From: Rhodoferax sp. UBA6134
GTDB taxonomy: Bacteria > Pseudomonadota > Gammaproteobacteria > Burkholderiales > Burkholderiaceae_C
Reading direction: 5' to 3'
DNA length: 29,113 nt
NCBI GenBank assembly: GCA_002422455.1
Contig: DIVK01000060.1
Span: 96,372 to 125,484, forward strand
The notes beneath the pieces were generated by a model. The model saw only the letters and a list, made by a program, of their open reading frames with translations. It was not told the origin of the DNA and searched no databases. This document shows positions 13,132 through 21,100 of this stretch, one piece after another; position 1 is the first letter of the stretch, and each line of letters opens with the position of its first letter. Both the position numbers and the translations under genes were made by a program.

Positions 13132-14883
13132 ATGACTGAACCCCACAAGAAACCCGCTCACTGCGTCATGGTGCTGGGCACCACCAGCGGCGCCGGCAAG
13201 AGCTGGCTCACCACCGCGCTGTGCCGCCACTACGCCCGTCAGGGTCTGAAGGTGGCGCCGTTCAAGGCGCAGAACATGAGCAACAACGCAAGGGTGGTGG
13301 CGACATTCGTTGATGCTCCAGGTGGTTTCGCCGCCGGGCCGTCCCAAGGCGAAACGCGGCCCCCTCGGGGGGCAGGGAGTCACACGCAGTGGGCGACCGT
13401 GGGGGCAGAAATCGGCAGCGCCCAGTACTTTCAGGCGCTGGCGGCACGCGCCGTGCCCGAGGTGCGCATGAACCCGCTGCTGCTCAAGCCCGAGCGCGAC
13501 ACGCACAGCCAGGTGGTGCTGCTGGGGCAGGTCGATGCTGAACTCACGCGCATGCCCTGGCGCGGGCGCAGCGAGAAAGTCTGGCCGGTGATCGCGCGCG
13601 CGCTGGACGAATTGCGGGCCGAAAACGATGTGGTGGTGATCGAGGGCGCCGGCTCCCCCGCCGAGATCAACCTGCAAGCCAGCGACATCGTCAACATGCG
13701 GGTGGCGCTGTACGCCAATGCCGCCTGCCTGCTGGTGACGGACATCGACCGGGGCGGCGCCTTTGCCCATCTGTACGGCACCTGGGCGCTGCTGCCCGAG
13801 CCGGAACGGGCGCTGATCAAGGGTTATGTGCTCAACAAGTTTCGCGGTGACGCGAGCCTGCTGGCTCCGGCGCCGCAGATGCTGCAGGACCTGACTGGCG
13901 TGCCCACGGTGGCCACGCTGCCGATGTGGTGGCAGCACGGCCTGCCGGAAGAAGACGGTGTTTTCGATGACCGCAGCACCTATATTGCCCCCACGCTTGT
14001 CGCTTCGCGTACTGCGCTGCCCCCCGAGGGGGCTAATTTTGGCTTCGCCGCACTTCGTGAGCCTAGGGGCGGCCCGTCGGAAAATTGCCCATCGCCGTAC
14101 ACGCCATGGAAGACCATCGCCGTCATCGTCTACCCGCGCATCAGCAACCTTGACGAGTTCCAGTCGCTCAAAAACATTCCTGGCGTGCGTCTGCAGTGGA
14201 TGCGCTCTCCGGCAGAGCTGGCGGGTCTGACGCCGGCCGACTGGATCATCCTGCCCGGCTCCAAGCACACCAGCGGCGACCTGGCCTGGCTGCGCCAGCA
14301 GGGGCTGGATGCGGCGATTGCCCGACACGCCGGGCAGGGCGGGGCGGTGCTGGGCATCTGCGGCGGCCTGCAAATGCTGGGTGAGGCGCTGATCGACCCG
14401 CATGGCATTGACGGCAACGCCCCCGGTCTGGGGTTGCTGCCGCTGGTCACCGTATTTGAGACCGGTAAAACCGTGCAGCGCACCACCTGTTGTTTTGACA
14501 TCGGCATGGCGGGGGCGTGGGCTGCACTGGCGGGTGTGCAGGTCTCGGGTTATGAGATTCACCACGGCCAGACGCAGCAGCATCCCGCCATGGCCAAAGC
14601 GGGCGACGTGGCCCGCGTCGCCATGCCCGGTGGCCTGGCGTGGCAAAACGGCGCTGGCAATGTGCTGGGCCTGTACCTGCACGGCCTGTTCGAAGACCCT
14701 GCGACCCTGCAAGCCCTGTTTGGCGCCAGTCTGGGCGGCCCGGTGCCGACGCTGGACGCGGTATTCGACGGCCTGGCCGACTATATTGAGCAGCATTTCG
14801 AGCCGGATTTTTTGAGCGCACTGGTTCGCGGCGACGCTGTGCGCTCCATCGCCTCCGGGGCAGACACCCCAGGTCCGGCATAA
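13132..14883 (+). CDS. cobQ: Cobyric acid synthase CobQ with two in-frame insertions
   Basis: CobQ amidates four side chains of adenosylcobyrinic acid a,c-diamide, using glutamine and ATP. It has an N-terminal synthetase domain with the P-loop GTTSGAGKSWL (16-26) and FKAQNMSNNARVV (44-56), VVVIEGAGSPAEINL, TDIDRGGAFAHLYG and VLNKFRGD, followed by a glutamine amidotransferase domain with nucleophile Cys410 in LGICGGLQML and the later GYEIHHGQT and YLHGLFE. At 583 residues it is about 70-80 longer than typical. The excess is two insertions, residues ~59-91 and ~286-320, encoded by inverted copies of one DNA repeat. Both lie at likely surface loops and keep the frame, so the enzyme may still work. 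Confidence 0.93.
   Translation: MTEPHKKPAHCVMVLGTTSGAGKSWLTTALCRHYARQGLKVAPFKAQNMSNNARVVATFVDAPGGFAAGPSQGETRPPRGAGSHTQWATVGAEIGSAQYFQALAARAVPEVRMNPLLLKPERDTHSQVVLLGQVDAELTRMPWRGRSEKVWPVIARALDELRAENDVVVIEGAGSPAEINLQASDIVNMRVALYANAACLLVTDIDRGGAFAHLYGTWALLPEPERALIKGYVLNKFRGDASLLAPAPQMLQDLTGVPTVATLPMWWQHGLPEEDGVFDDRSTYIAPTLVASRTALPPEGANFGFAALREPRGGPSENCPSPYTPWKTIAVIVYPRISNLDEFQSLKNIPGVRLQWMRSPAELAGLTPADWIILPGSKHTSGDLAWLRQQGLDAAIARHAGQGGAVLGICGGLQMLGEALIDPHGIDGNAPGLGLLPLVTVFETGKTVQRTTCCFDIGMAGAWAALAGVQVSGYEIHHGQTQQHPAMAKAGDVARVAMPGGLAWQNGAGNVLGLYLHGLFEDPATLQALFGASLGGPVPTLDAVFDGLADYIEQHFEPDFLSALVRGDAVRSIASGADTPGPA
13336..13406 (+). repeat. In-frame repeat insertion A in cobQ
   Basis: The segment splits the conserved CobQ motif that normally runs NNARVV-x-GEIG. 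It contains GGGCCGTCCC, AAGGCGAAACGCGG, CCCCCTCGGGGGGCAG and ACCGTGGGGGCA. The GC-rich CCCCTCGGGGGGCAG core is typical of a dispersed repeat I associate with Comamonadaceae intergenic regions. Copy B at 13986-14075 is the same element in the other orientation. Confidence 0.8.
13986..14075 (-). repeat. In-frame repeat insertion B in cobQ (inverted relative to A)
   Basis: Reading on the plus strand it starts TGCCCCCACG, has CTGCCCCCCGAGGGGGC in the middle and ends AGGGGCGGCCC; these match the reverse complement of copy A (TGCCCCCACG, CTGCCCCCCGAGGGGGC, GGGACGGCCC). Copy B has about 20 extra bases (around GCTTCGCCGCACTTCGTGAG). It adds roughly residues 286-320 just before WKTIAVIVYPRISNLDEF. Confidence 0.8.
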
Positions 14884-14921
14884 CATTCCCCGATCCGTCA
14901 ATTCACGCACGCCCCTGCACC

Positions 14922-16010
14922 ATGCCAACAAGCATTCCTACTCTCGCCGACATCCGCAACCCCGCCCTGACGCAGGCTTTGCAGCACAAGCTCGACAACA
15001 AGACCAAGCCGTTGGGCGCCTTGGGCCGGCTTGAAGCGCTGGCCTTGCAGCTGGGCGAAATTCTGGGCAGCGAGTCGCCCGCCCTGGAGGCGCCGCAACT
15101 GGTCGTCTTTGCTGCCGACCACGGTTTGACGGCGCGTGGTATCTCGGCCTTTCCCAGCGACGTGAGCTGGCAGATGGTGGAGAACTTCCTGGCCGGTGGC
15201 GCCGCCGTGAGTGTGCTGGCGCGCCAGAACGGCATCCACCTGACGGTGGTGGATTGCGGCGTGAACCACGACTTTCTGGCGGGCTTGCCAGCCGGGGCGC
15301 AGCGACCGGGCCTGCTGGTGCGCAAGGTGGCGGGTGGCGAACAGGGCACGGCCGACTCGTCGGTACAGGCGGCCATGAGCGCGGCCCAATGTCGACAGGC
15401 GTTGCAAAATGGGCAGGACATCGTCAAAGGCCTGCCCGGCAATGCGCTGCTGCTGGGCGAAATGGGCATTGGCAACACCTCGGCGGCTTCGCTCCTGCTG
15501 GCCCGTCTGGGCGGGCTGGACATTGAACTTTGCACCGGCGCGGGCACCGGGCTGGATGCGTCCGCCGTGCAGCGCAAGACCGCCGTGCTGCGCGAAGTGC
15601 TGACGTGCCACGCGGGGGCCACGGCACCGCTGGACGCGCTGGCGGCCCTGGGGGGGTTCGAGATTGCCACCATGGCCGGTGCCGTGCTGCAAGCCGCGAC
15701 CGAGCGCCGCGTGGTGGTGGTGGACGGTTTCATCGCCACCGCAGCGGTGCTGGTGGCGCACGCGCTGCAGCCGCTGGTGTTGCAGCGCTGCGTGTTCGCG
15801 CACCGTTCGGGCGAGCGCGGCCATGAGTTCATGCTGCAGCATCTGGGCGTGCAGGCGCTGCTGGACCTGGGGCTGCGTCTGGGCGAGGGCTCGGGCGGCG
15901 CGCTGGCTTGGCCGCTCTTGCAGTCGGCCTGCGCCATCCTGCGCGAGATGGCGAGTTTTGAATCGGCCGGGGTGTCGGTTCAGTCGGCCACCGAGACTGC
16001 CGCCCCATGA
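14922..16010 (+). CDS. cobT: Nicotinate-nucleotide--dimethylbenzimidazole phosphoribosyltransferase
   Basis: CobT moves the phosphoribosyl group from nicotinate mononucleotide to 5,6-dimethylbenzimidazole, giving alpha-ribazole 5'-phosphate. Evidence: DNKTKPLGALGRLEALALQL near the N-terminus, VVFAADHGLTARGISAFPSD, LAGGAAVSVLARQNG, GEMGIGNTSAASLLLARL, and the C-terminal RLGEGSGGALAWPL with Glu322 in the position of the catalytic Glu of the Salmonella enzyme. Length 362 is normal. The stop overlaps the cobS start (ATGA at 16007-16010). BluB, encoded earlier in the window, makes its substrate. Confidence 0.95.
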   Translation: MPTSIPTLADIRNPALTQALQHKLDNKTKPLGALGRLEALALQLGEILGSESPALEAPQLVVFAADHGLTARGISAFPSDVSWQMVENFLAGGAAVSVLARQNGIHLTVVDCGVNHDFLAGLPAGAQRPGLLVRKVAGGEQGTADSSVQAAMSAAQCRQALQNGQDIVKGLPGNALLLGEMGIGNTSAASLLLARLGGLDIELCTGAGTGLDASAVQRKTAVLREVLTCHAGATAPLDALAALGGFEIATMAGAVLQAATERRVVVVDGFIATAAVLVAHALQPLVLQRCVFAHRSGERGHEFMLQHLGVQALLDLGLRLGEGSGGALAWPLLQSACAILREMASFESAGVSVQSATETAAP

Positions 16011-16858
16011 GCTTTTTGCGCCGGTTTTGCCGGCACTACCTGCTGGCCCTGCAATTTTTTACCCGCATTCCCGTCACCGGACGGCTGGCGGACTGGGTTG
16101 GCTTCAGTCCGGCCATGCTGCGTGCCAGCGCCGCGCATTTTCCGGGGGTGGGCTGGCTGGTGGGCGCGCTGGTGGTGGCCTTCACGGCGCTGCTGCTGGC
16201 GGGACTGGCGAGCAGCGTGTTTTCACCGCTGGTGGCGGCGGTGCTGGGAACGGCGTTGGGCGTGTGGATCACCGGCGCCTTTCATGAAGACGGCCTGGCC
16301 GACGTGGCCGACGGGCTGGGTGGCAGCCCGCAGCGCGAGCGTGCCCTGGTCATCATGAAGGACTCGCGGGTCGGAGCCTTTGGCGCCATTGCCGTGGTGC
16401 TGGCGCTGCTGGCCAAAGTGGCTTTGCTGGCCTTGCTGGGCTCGCTCAGCAGCGGGCTGCTGTGCCTGGCGCTGTTTTTGGCGCACGTGGTGTCGCGCAC
16501 CTGGCCGCTGCTGCTGATTCGCTTCATGCCGCATGTCGGGGATGCGGCGGGTTCCAAGTCGAAGCCGCTGGCCGACCAGATCGGCACGGGCAGTCTGTGC
16601 GCTGCTTTTTTATGGTGCGTTCTGGCCCTGGCCCTCGCGGTCTATGTGCAGGAAACCACCCACTTGATTGCGGTCGGCAAGAATTCTCCGGCCTTGTTGC
16701 AGGCCCTGGCTGCCGCGCTGACGGCCTCCGGCCTGGCTGCGTGGCTGCTGGGGCGCTGGTTCTGGCGCCGCCTGGCCGGTTTTACCGGCGACTGCCTGGG
16801 CGCCACCCAGCAGGCGTGCGAGCTGGCGTTCTACCTCGGTCTGGCCTTGAGTCTGTGA
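16007..16858 (+). CDS. cobS: Adenosylcobinamide-GDP ribazoletransferase (cobalamin synthase)
   Basis: A 283-residue polytopic membrane protein that joins adenosylcobinamide-GDP to alpha-ribazole (phosphate), the last assembly step. Evidence: LLALQFFTRIPVTGRL at the N-terminus, HFPGVGWLVGAL, the conserved acidic loop GAFHEDGLADVADGLGG followed by RALVIMKDSRVGAFGA, and further hydrophobic helices with SRTWPLLLIRFMPHV. It overlaps cobT by 4 bp and is followed 19 bp later by the alpha-ribazole phosphatase gene, a compact operon end. Confidence 0.95.
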   Translation: MSFLRRFCRHYLLALQFFTRIPVTGRLADWVGFSPAMLRASAAHFPGVGWLVGALVVAFTALLLAGLASSVFSPLVAAVLGTALGVWITGAFHEDGLADVADGLGGSPQRERALVIMKDSRVGAFGAIAVVLALLAKVALLALLGSLSSGLLCLALFLAHVVSRTWPLLLIRFMPHVGDAAGSKSKPLADQIGTGSLCAAFLWCVLALALAVYVQETTHLIAVGKNSPALLQALAAALTASGLAAWLLGRWFWRRLAGFTGDCLGATQQACELAFYLGLALSL

Positions 16859-16877
16859 ACTTCGTGGAGCGGCGTGC

Positions 16878-17423
16878 ATGAGGCAGTGGCTGGTGCGCCA
16901 TGCGCAACCCCTGATTGCGCCGGGCGTCTGCTACGGCGCCACCGATGTCGCGGCCGACGAGCACGCCACGCTGCTGACGGCCCGGACGCTGGCGCAGGCG
17001 TTGCCGCCCGGGCTGTCCGTGATCTCGTCGCCGCTGCAAAGATGCGAGCGTCTCGCAAATTGTTTACAAAGGTTGCGGCCGGATTTGCCGTATGAAACCG
17101 ATGTGCGCCTGGCGGAGATGGACTTTGGCTGCTGGGAGGGGCAGCGCTGGGACGCCATTGCGCAGGTTGACTATGAGCGCTGGCTGGCCGCCTTTGGCAG
17201 CCACCGCTTCGGCGGGCGCGAGAGTGTGTCTGAATTCATGCAACGGGTGGCTGCTGCGTGGGACGAGACGCAGCGCCGGGGCGTTGACGTGGTGTGGATC
17301 ACCCATGCCGGCGTCATCCGGGCAGTGACCCTGCTGCGCCAGGGTGTGCGCCGGCCGGAGCAGGCGGCGCAGTGGCCGCGCGAGGTGCTGGCGTTTGGCG
17401 CCTGGTGTGAGCTGACGACCTGA
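16878..17423 (+). CDS. cobC: Alpha-ribazole phosphatase (histidine phosphatase family)
   Basis: A 181-residue phosphoglycerate-mutase-like enzyme that removes the 5'-phosphate from alpha-ribazole phosphate or cobalamin phosphate. It has the RHG-type motif WLVRHAQP with His8 as the phospho-acceptor, the SSPLQRCERLA segment with its conserved Arg, RLAEMDFGCWEGQRWDAI, and a second catalytic His143 in ITHAGVIRA. Its position directly after cobS supports the specific assignment within a broad family. It is the last gene of the cobalamin locus, converging with the diguanylate cyclase gene 11 bp away. Confidence 0.88.
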   Translation: MRQWLVRHAQPLIAPGVCYGATDVAADEHATLLTARTLAQALPPGLSVISSPLQRCERLANCLQRLRPDLPYETDVRLAEMDFGCWEGQRWDAIAQVDYERWLAAFGSHRFGGRESVSEFMQRVAAAWDETQRRGVDVVWITHAGVIRAVTLLRQGVRRPEQAAQWPREVLAFGAWCELTT

Positions 17424-17434
17424 GCGGGCTGGGC

Positions 17435-18592
17435 TCACGAAGCCTCCACCCGGTTGCGGCCCTTGTCCTTGGCGCGGTACATGGCGGTGTCGGCACGCCC
17501 CAGCATTTTTTCCACTGTGTCGGTGTCGGTGTGATTGGTGGTCACGCCGATGCTCACGGTGCAGGACGGCCCCTGACTGGTTACGGCACAGGCCTCGCGA
17601 ATGCGACCGGCCACCGCAAGCGCTTCTTCCAGCGAGGTTTCCGGCAACAGCGCTATGAATTCCTCGCCGCCGAAGCGGCCCAACTGGTCAGGGCGGCGCA
17701 ACAGGGCGTTGACCCTGGCCACAAAGTTGATCAGTACCTGGTCGCCGGTTTGATGGCCATAGGTGTCGTTGATCGCCTTGAAGTGATCCAGGTCCATCAT
17801 CAGCAGGGCCATGCTGCGGTCGTGGCGGCGGCAGCGCTCCAGCTCCTGCTGGCAGGCTTCGTCCATGTGGCGGCGTGTCAGGGCATTGGTGAGTGAGTCG
17901 TGCGTGGCCAGGTGTTCCAGCCTGCCGCGCAAGCGGTCGGTGGCCATCAGCACCGTGCTGATGGAGAACAGCAAAATGCAGAACACGAGGCTGGCGACGT
18001 AGAACAGATGCTGGGGTGCTGTCTCGAAAATATCGTTGCCCACCGGCCAGATGAAGGAGCTCACCAGGCGCATGAGCTGGATGGCCGCCATGAGCGCCAG
18101 CACGCTGGCGGCGAGGATTTTGGCAAACGTGGGTGAACCTTGTCTGAGCACCAGGGCCGCATGCATCGCAAACAGGAAACCCGCCAGCACATTGGCCAGT
18201 GCCAGGCGAACGTGGTAACTCGGCGCCACAAAGGTAAACCATAGCTGGACCAGCGCTACCGCGCCGATCAGAGCCACCCACGGCAGCATGCGGGGCCTGA
18301 CGTCAAAGAAGCGCTGGGTGCCCACATAGGACAGATACAGCCCCGAGGCGAGCAGCAAACGGGCCAGCGAAATGCTGACAATGTCCGGCAGCCTGCCGTG
18401 GCCGCTTGCCAGTGCGGTGCCTCCAAAAACCAGCAACAGCGCGGCCGACCATTCGCCCAGTCCCCGGATGCTCGCGGGGTAACTGCGCCTGAGCGCATAC
18501 AGCACCAGTGACATCAGACCGCTCATGAGTCCACCCAGCAGGATGACGGTTCGGGGGTCAATAAGGCTCATTGGCGCGTCGGGGCTTAGCAT
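17435..18592 (-). CDS. Membrane-bound diguanylate cyclase (GGDEF)
   Basis: About 385 residues. Seven hydrophobic helices (for example VILLGGLMSGLMSLVLYAL, LARLLLASGLYLSYVG, LFYVASLVFCILLFSISTV) form a sensor region of unrecognised type. A C-terminal GGDEF domain follows: LTNALTRRHMDEACQQEL, MMDLDHFKAINDTYGHQTGD, active site RFGGEEF, and SIGVTTN. An RxxD inhibitory site (RRPD) lies five residues before GGEEF, so product inhibition by c-di-GMP is expected. The ATG at 18592 was chosen; it overlaps the end of nth by 7 bp (ATGCTAA), so the two are probably co-transcribed. A start at 18571 is an alternative. Confidence 0.9.
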   Translation of the reverse strand: MLSPDAPMSLIDPRTVILLGGLMSGLMSLVLYALRRSYPASIRGLGEWSAALLLVFGGTALASGHGRLPDIVSISLARLLLASGLYLSYVGTQRFFDVRPRMLPWVALIGAVALVQLWFTFVAPSYHVRLALANVLAGFLFAMHAALVLRQGSPTFAKILAASVLALMAAIQLMRLVSSFIWPVGNDIFETAPQHLFYVASLVFCILLFSISTVLMATDRLRGRLEHLATHDSLTNALTRRHMDEACQQELERCRRHDRSMALLMMDLDHFKAINDTYGHQTGDQVLINFVARVNALLRRPDQLGRFGGEEFIALLPETSLEEALAVAGRIREACAVTSQGPSCTVSIGVTTNHTDTDTVEKMLGRADTAMYRAKDKGRNRVEAS

Positions 18593-19227
18593 GGCTGCGC
18601 CGTTTTGTTCTGGAAACCGCAATAGGCGCTGACGCCGCATTGCCAGCACAGGGGTTTGCGAGCCTGGCACACGTAGCGCCCATGCAGGATCAGCCAGTGA
18701 TGGGCATCCACCAGATAGGCGGGCGGAATGCGCTGGAGCAGTTTGCGCTCCACTTCCAGCGGCGTTTTGCCCGGTGCCAGGCCGGTGCGGTTGCCCAGGC
18801 GAAAGAGGTGGGTGTCCACCGCCATGGTGGGTTCGCCGAACGCGACGTTGAGCACCACGTTGGCCGTTTTGCGGCCGACCCCAGGCAGGGCTTCAAGTGC
18901 TTCGCGCGTGCGCGGCACCACGCCTGCGTGCCGCTCGACCAGGAGCCGGCAGGTTTGCAGCAGGTGCCGGGCCTTGGAGCGGAACAGGCCGATGGTCTTG
19001 ATGTGGCGCTCCAGCCCCTCCAGCCCGAGGTCCAGTATTTTCTGCGGTGTGTTGGCCACGGCAAAAAGCCGGCGTGTGGCCTTGTTCACGCCCACGTCGG
19101 TGGCCTGCGCCGACAGCAGCACGGCGCTCAGCAATTCAAACACCGAGCTGTATTCCAGCTCGGTTTGCGGGTGCGGATTGGCCGTCTGCAAGGTGGCAAA
19201 AAAACCTTCAATATCGCTGGGCGTCAT
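18586..19227 (-). CDS. nth: Endonuclease III (DNA glycosylase/AP lyase)
   Basis: A 213-residue bifunctional base-excision repair enzyme removing oxidised pyrimidines. The helix-hairpin-helix is LPGVGRKTANVVL with catalytic Lys120, and the catalytic Asp138 is in AVDTHLFRL. The [4Fe-4S] cysteines at 187, 194, 197 and 203 have the C-x6-C-x2-C-x5-C spacing. These numbers equal those of the E. coli enzyme when the ATG at 19227 is used, which decides the start; further upstream in-frame codons are ignored. It precedes a diguanylate cyclase gene. Confidence 0.96.
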   Translation of the reverse strand: MTPSDIEGFFATLQTANPHPQTELEYSSVFELLSAVLLSAQATDVGVNKATRRLFAVANTPQKILDLGLEGLERHIKTIGLFRSKARHLLQTCRLLVERHAGVVPRTREALEALPGVGRKTANVVLNVAFGEPTMAVDTHLFRLGNRTGLAPGKTPLEVERKLLQRIPPAYLVDAHHWLILHGRYVCQARKPLCWQCGVSAYCGFQNKTAQPC

Positions 19228-19379
19228 GCTGGCTTGAAATGTGGATACGAAGGAACGATGGGGCATTTTTGCACCCGCTGCGGGAGCTGGGCAAACCCTG
19301 AATAATAATTGAACCCGGCTTCCGGCCATGTCGCCGCGCATCCCACCTGTCGAATGGATCTCATAAATGAAAGACTTTC

Positions 19380-20567
19380 ATGCAATTTGCCGACCGCCTG
19401 AACAATGTTGAAACCTCCGCCATCCGTGAACTCTTCAAGCTGCTGGGAAAGCCCGGCATCATCAGCTTTGCCGGCGGCTTTCCGGACGCCGCCATGTTCG
19501 ACGTGGACGGTATCGGCCAGGCCGTCAACCAGGCCCTGCGCGAAGAGTCCGGCACGGCGCTGCAATACGGCGCCACCGAAGGCTACCAGCCGCTGCGCGA
19601 GCAGCTCGGCGCCTTCATGGCGGCCAAGGGCGCTGTCGTGGCGCCGGACGAGCTGATCGTCACCACCGGCAGCCAGCAGGCGCTCGACCTGGTCGGCAAG
19701 ACCCTGATCAACCCCGGCGACAAGGTGATCGTGGAGGGGCCTACCTTTTTGGCCACCATTCAGTGTTTTCGTCTCTACGGCGCGCAGGTGATTGCCGCGC
19801 CGATCGACGAGCACGGCGTGAAAACCGACGAGCTGGAACAGCTCATGGCCGAACACAGGCCGAAGTTCGTCTACCTCATCCCCACTTTTGGCAACCCCAG
19901 CGGCGCCACGCTCAGCCTGGCGCGGCGCAACAAGGTGCTGGAGCTGGCCGTGCGGTACCAGACCCCGGTGGTGGAAGACGACCCCTATGGCGACCTGTAT
20001 TTTGGCGTGGCTCCGCCGCCCAGTCTGCTGGCCTTGAGCGCGCAGGTGAGCGGCAGCCGCGACTGGCTGGTGCATTGCGGCTCCCTGAGCAAGGTGCTGT
20101 CGCCCGGCCTGCGCCTGGGCTGGATGATTGCCCCGCCCGAGCTGCTGGCCCGGGCCACCATGTGCAAACAGTTCAGCGACGCCAACACCAGCACCTTCGC
20201 CCAGACCACCGCTGCGCAGTACCTCAAGGCCGGTCGCATGTCCGCCACGCTGGCCCATGTGCGCCAGGTCTACGCCGGGCGCGCGCAGGCCATGGGCCAG
20301 GCGTTGCAGCGCGAGCTCGGCGGCGCGATCGAATTCACCCAGCCCGGTGGCGGCCTGTTCTTCTGGGCGCGGCTCACGGGCGCCGACGGCAAGCTCAGGG
20401 ACGCCGGTGAATTTGCCAGACGCGCGATTGAAAAAGGCGTCGCCTTCGTGCCCGGCGCGCCGTTTTACGCCAGCAACCCGGACCGGTCCACCTTGCGCCT
20501 GAGCTTCGCCACGGCGGACGTGGCGAAGATCGAGGAGGGGGTTGCCAGGCTCGGGCAGGCGCTTTAG
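19380..20567 (+). CDS. PLP-dependent aminotransferase (2-aminoadipate / aromatic transaminase-like)
   Basis: A 395-residue fold type I aminotransferase without an HTH domain. Features: FAGGFPDAAMF and ALQYGATEGYQPLREQL near the N-terminus, VTTGSQQALDLVGKTL, PTFGNPSGATLSLARR, VVEDDPYGDLYF, and PLP-lysine Lys238 in CGSLSKVLSPGLRLGW. The overall pattern resembles LysN-type 2-aminoadipate aminotransferases and related broad-range enzymes; the true substrate cannot be read from sequence. It is transcribed divergently from nth; the 150-bp gap between them must hold both promoters, but I saw no convincing -35/-10 pairs. Confidence 0.88.
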   Translation: MQFADRLNNVETSAIRELFKLLGKPGIISFAGGFPDAAMFDVDGIGQAVNQALREESGTALQYGATEGYQPLREQLGAFMAAKGAVVAPDELIVTTGSQQALDLVGKTLINPGDKVIVEGPTFLATIQCFRLYGAQVIAAPIDEHGVKTDELEQLMAEHRPKFVYLIPTFGNPSGATLSLARRNKVLELAVRYQTPVVEDDPYGDLYFGVAPPPSLLALSAQVSGSRDWLVHCGSLSKVLSPGLRLGWMIAPPELLARATMCKQFSDANTSTFAQTTAAQYLKAGRMSATLAHVRQVYAGRAQAMGQALQRELGGAIEFTQPGGGLFFWARLTGADGKLRDAGEFARRAIEKGVAFVPGAPFYASNPDRSTLRLSFATADVAKIEEGVARLGQAL

Positions 20568-20651
20568 TCAGGCGTGCGCGTCTTTGTCAACCTGAGTTTC
20601 TAACTCGGTATTGTCAGCAACACAAGGCCCGGCCGGGCCCAAGGAGGATGG

Positions 20652-21023
20652 ATGATTGAAGGTCTTGTTGTCGGCAATCTCGTCGGCGTGGCGGAGACGC
20701 GCCAAGGCAAAAATGGCAGCGCCTTCGTGCTGGCCAAAGTCAAGGCAAGCGCGGGCGATGGAGAGAGATTCATTGTCAATGTAATTGTCTTTGCCGCAGA
20801 GGCAAGCGCTGCATTGATGGCGCTTGACGACGGCGATGCCCTTGCATTGTCGGGCGCCCTGACGCCCAAGGTATGGACTGACAAACAGGGGAACACTCGT
20901 CCGGCCCTGGACCTGATCGCCACGCAGGTGCTGACGCCCTATCATGTCAATCGCAAGCGGACGGAGCTTGGCTTTCCAGCCCGCGCTCAGGAGCCGGGCG
21001 AGGATTCTGAAAGCTTGAGCTGA
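20652..21023 (+). CDS. Small single-stranded DNA-binding-like protein (OB fold)
   Basis: A 123-residue protein resembling SSB-family OB folds: IEGLVVGNLVGVAETRQGKNG, FVLAKVKASAGDGERFIVNV, then FAAEASAALMALDDGDALAL and SGALTPKVWTDKQGNTRPAL. The C-terminus is short and acidic (EPGEDSESLS) but lacks the DDDIPF tail of housekeeping SSB, so it may not recruit the usual partners. AAGGAGG at 20641-20647 is a near-perfect ribosome binding site 4 bp before the ATG. Proteins of this kind occur on plasmids, prophages and some chromosomes; no other mobile genes are next to it. Confidence 0.72.
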   Translation: MIEGLVVGNLVGVAETRQGKNGSAFVLAKVKASAGDGERFIVNVIVFAAEASAALMALDDGDALALSGALTPKVWTDKQGNTRPALDLIATQVLTPYHVNRKRTELGFPARAQEPGEDSESLS

Positions 21024-21100
21024 TACGCCATGGGGTGATGGCGCCCCCCGGCAGGCCGAAACACAGACCGCCCGTCCCATTGAAAAACACAGAAACACCG

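Noticed and set aside
13084..14931. A 615-codon minus-strand frame opposite cobQ
   Set aside because: Same reason; the plus strand encodes an unmistakable CobQ.
1..17423. Absence of CobU/CobP taken as a pathway gap
   Set aside because: The window cuts the left part of the locus, so the gene may simply lie upstream.
17421..17437. Possible terminator between cobC and the convergent diguanylate cyclase (TGAGC / GCTCA stem)
   Set aside because: The stem is only 5 bp with a 7-nt loop and no T-run on either strand.
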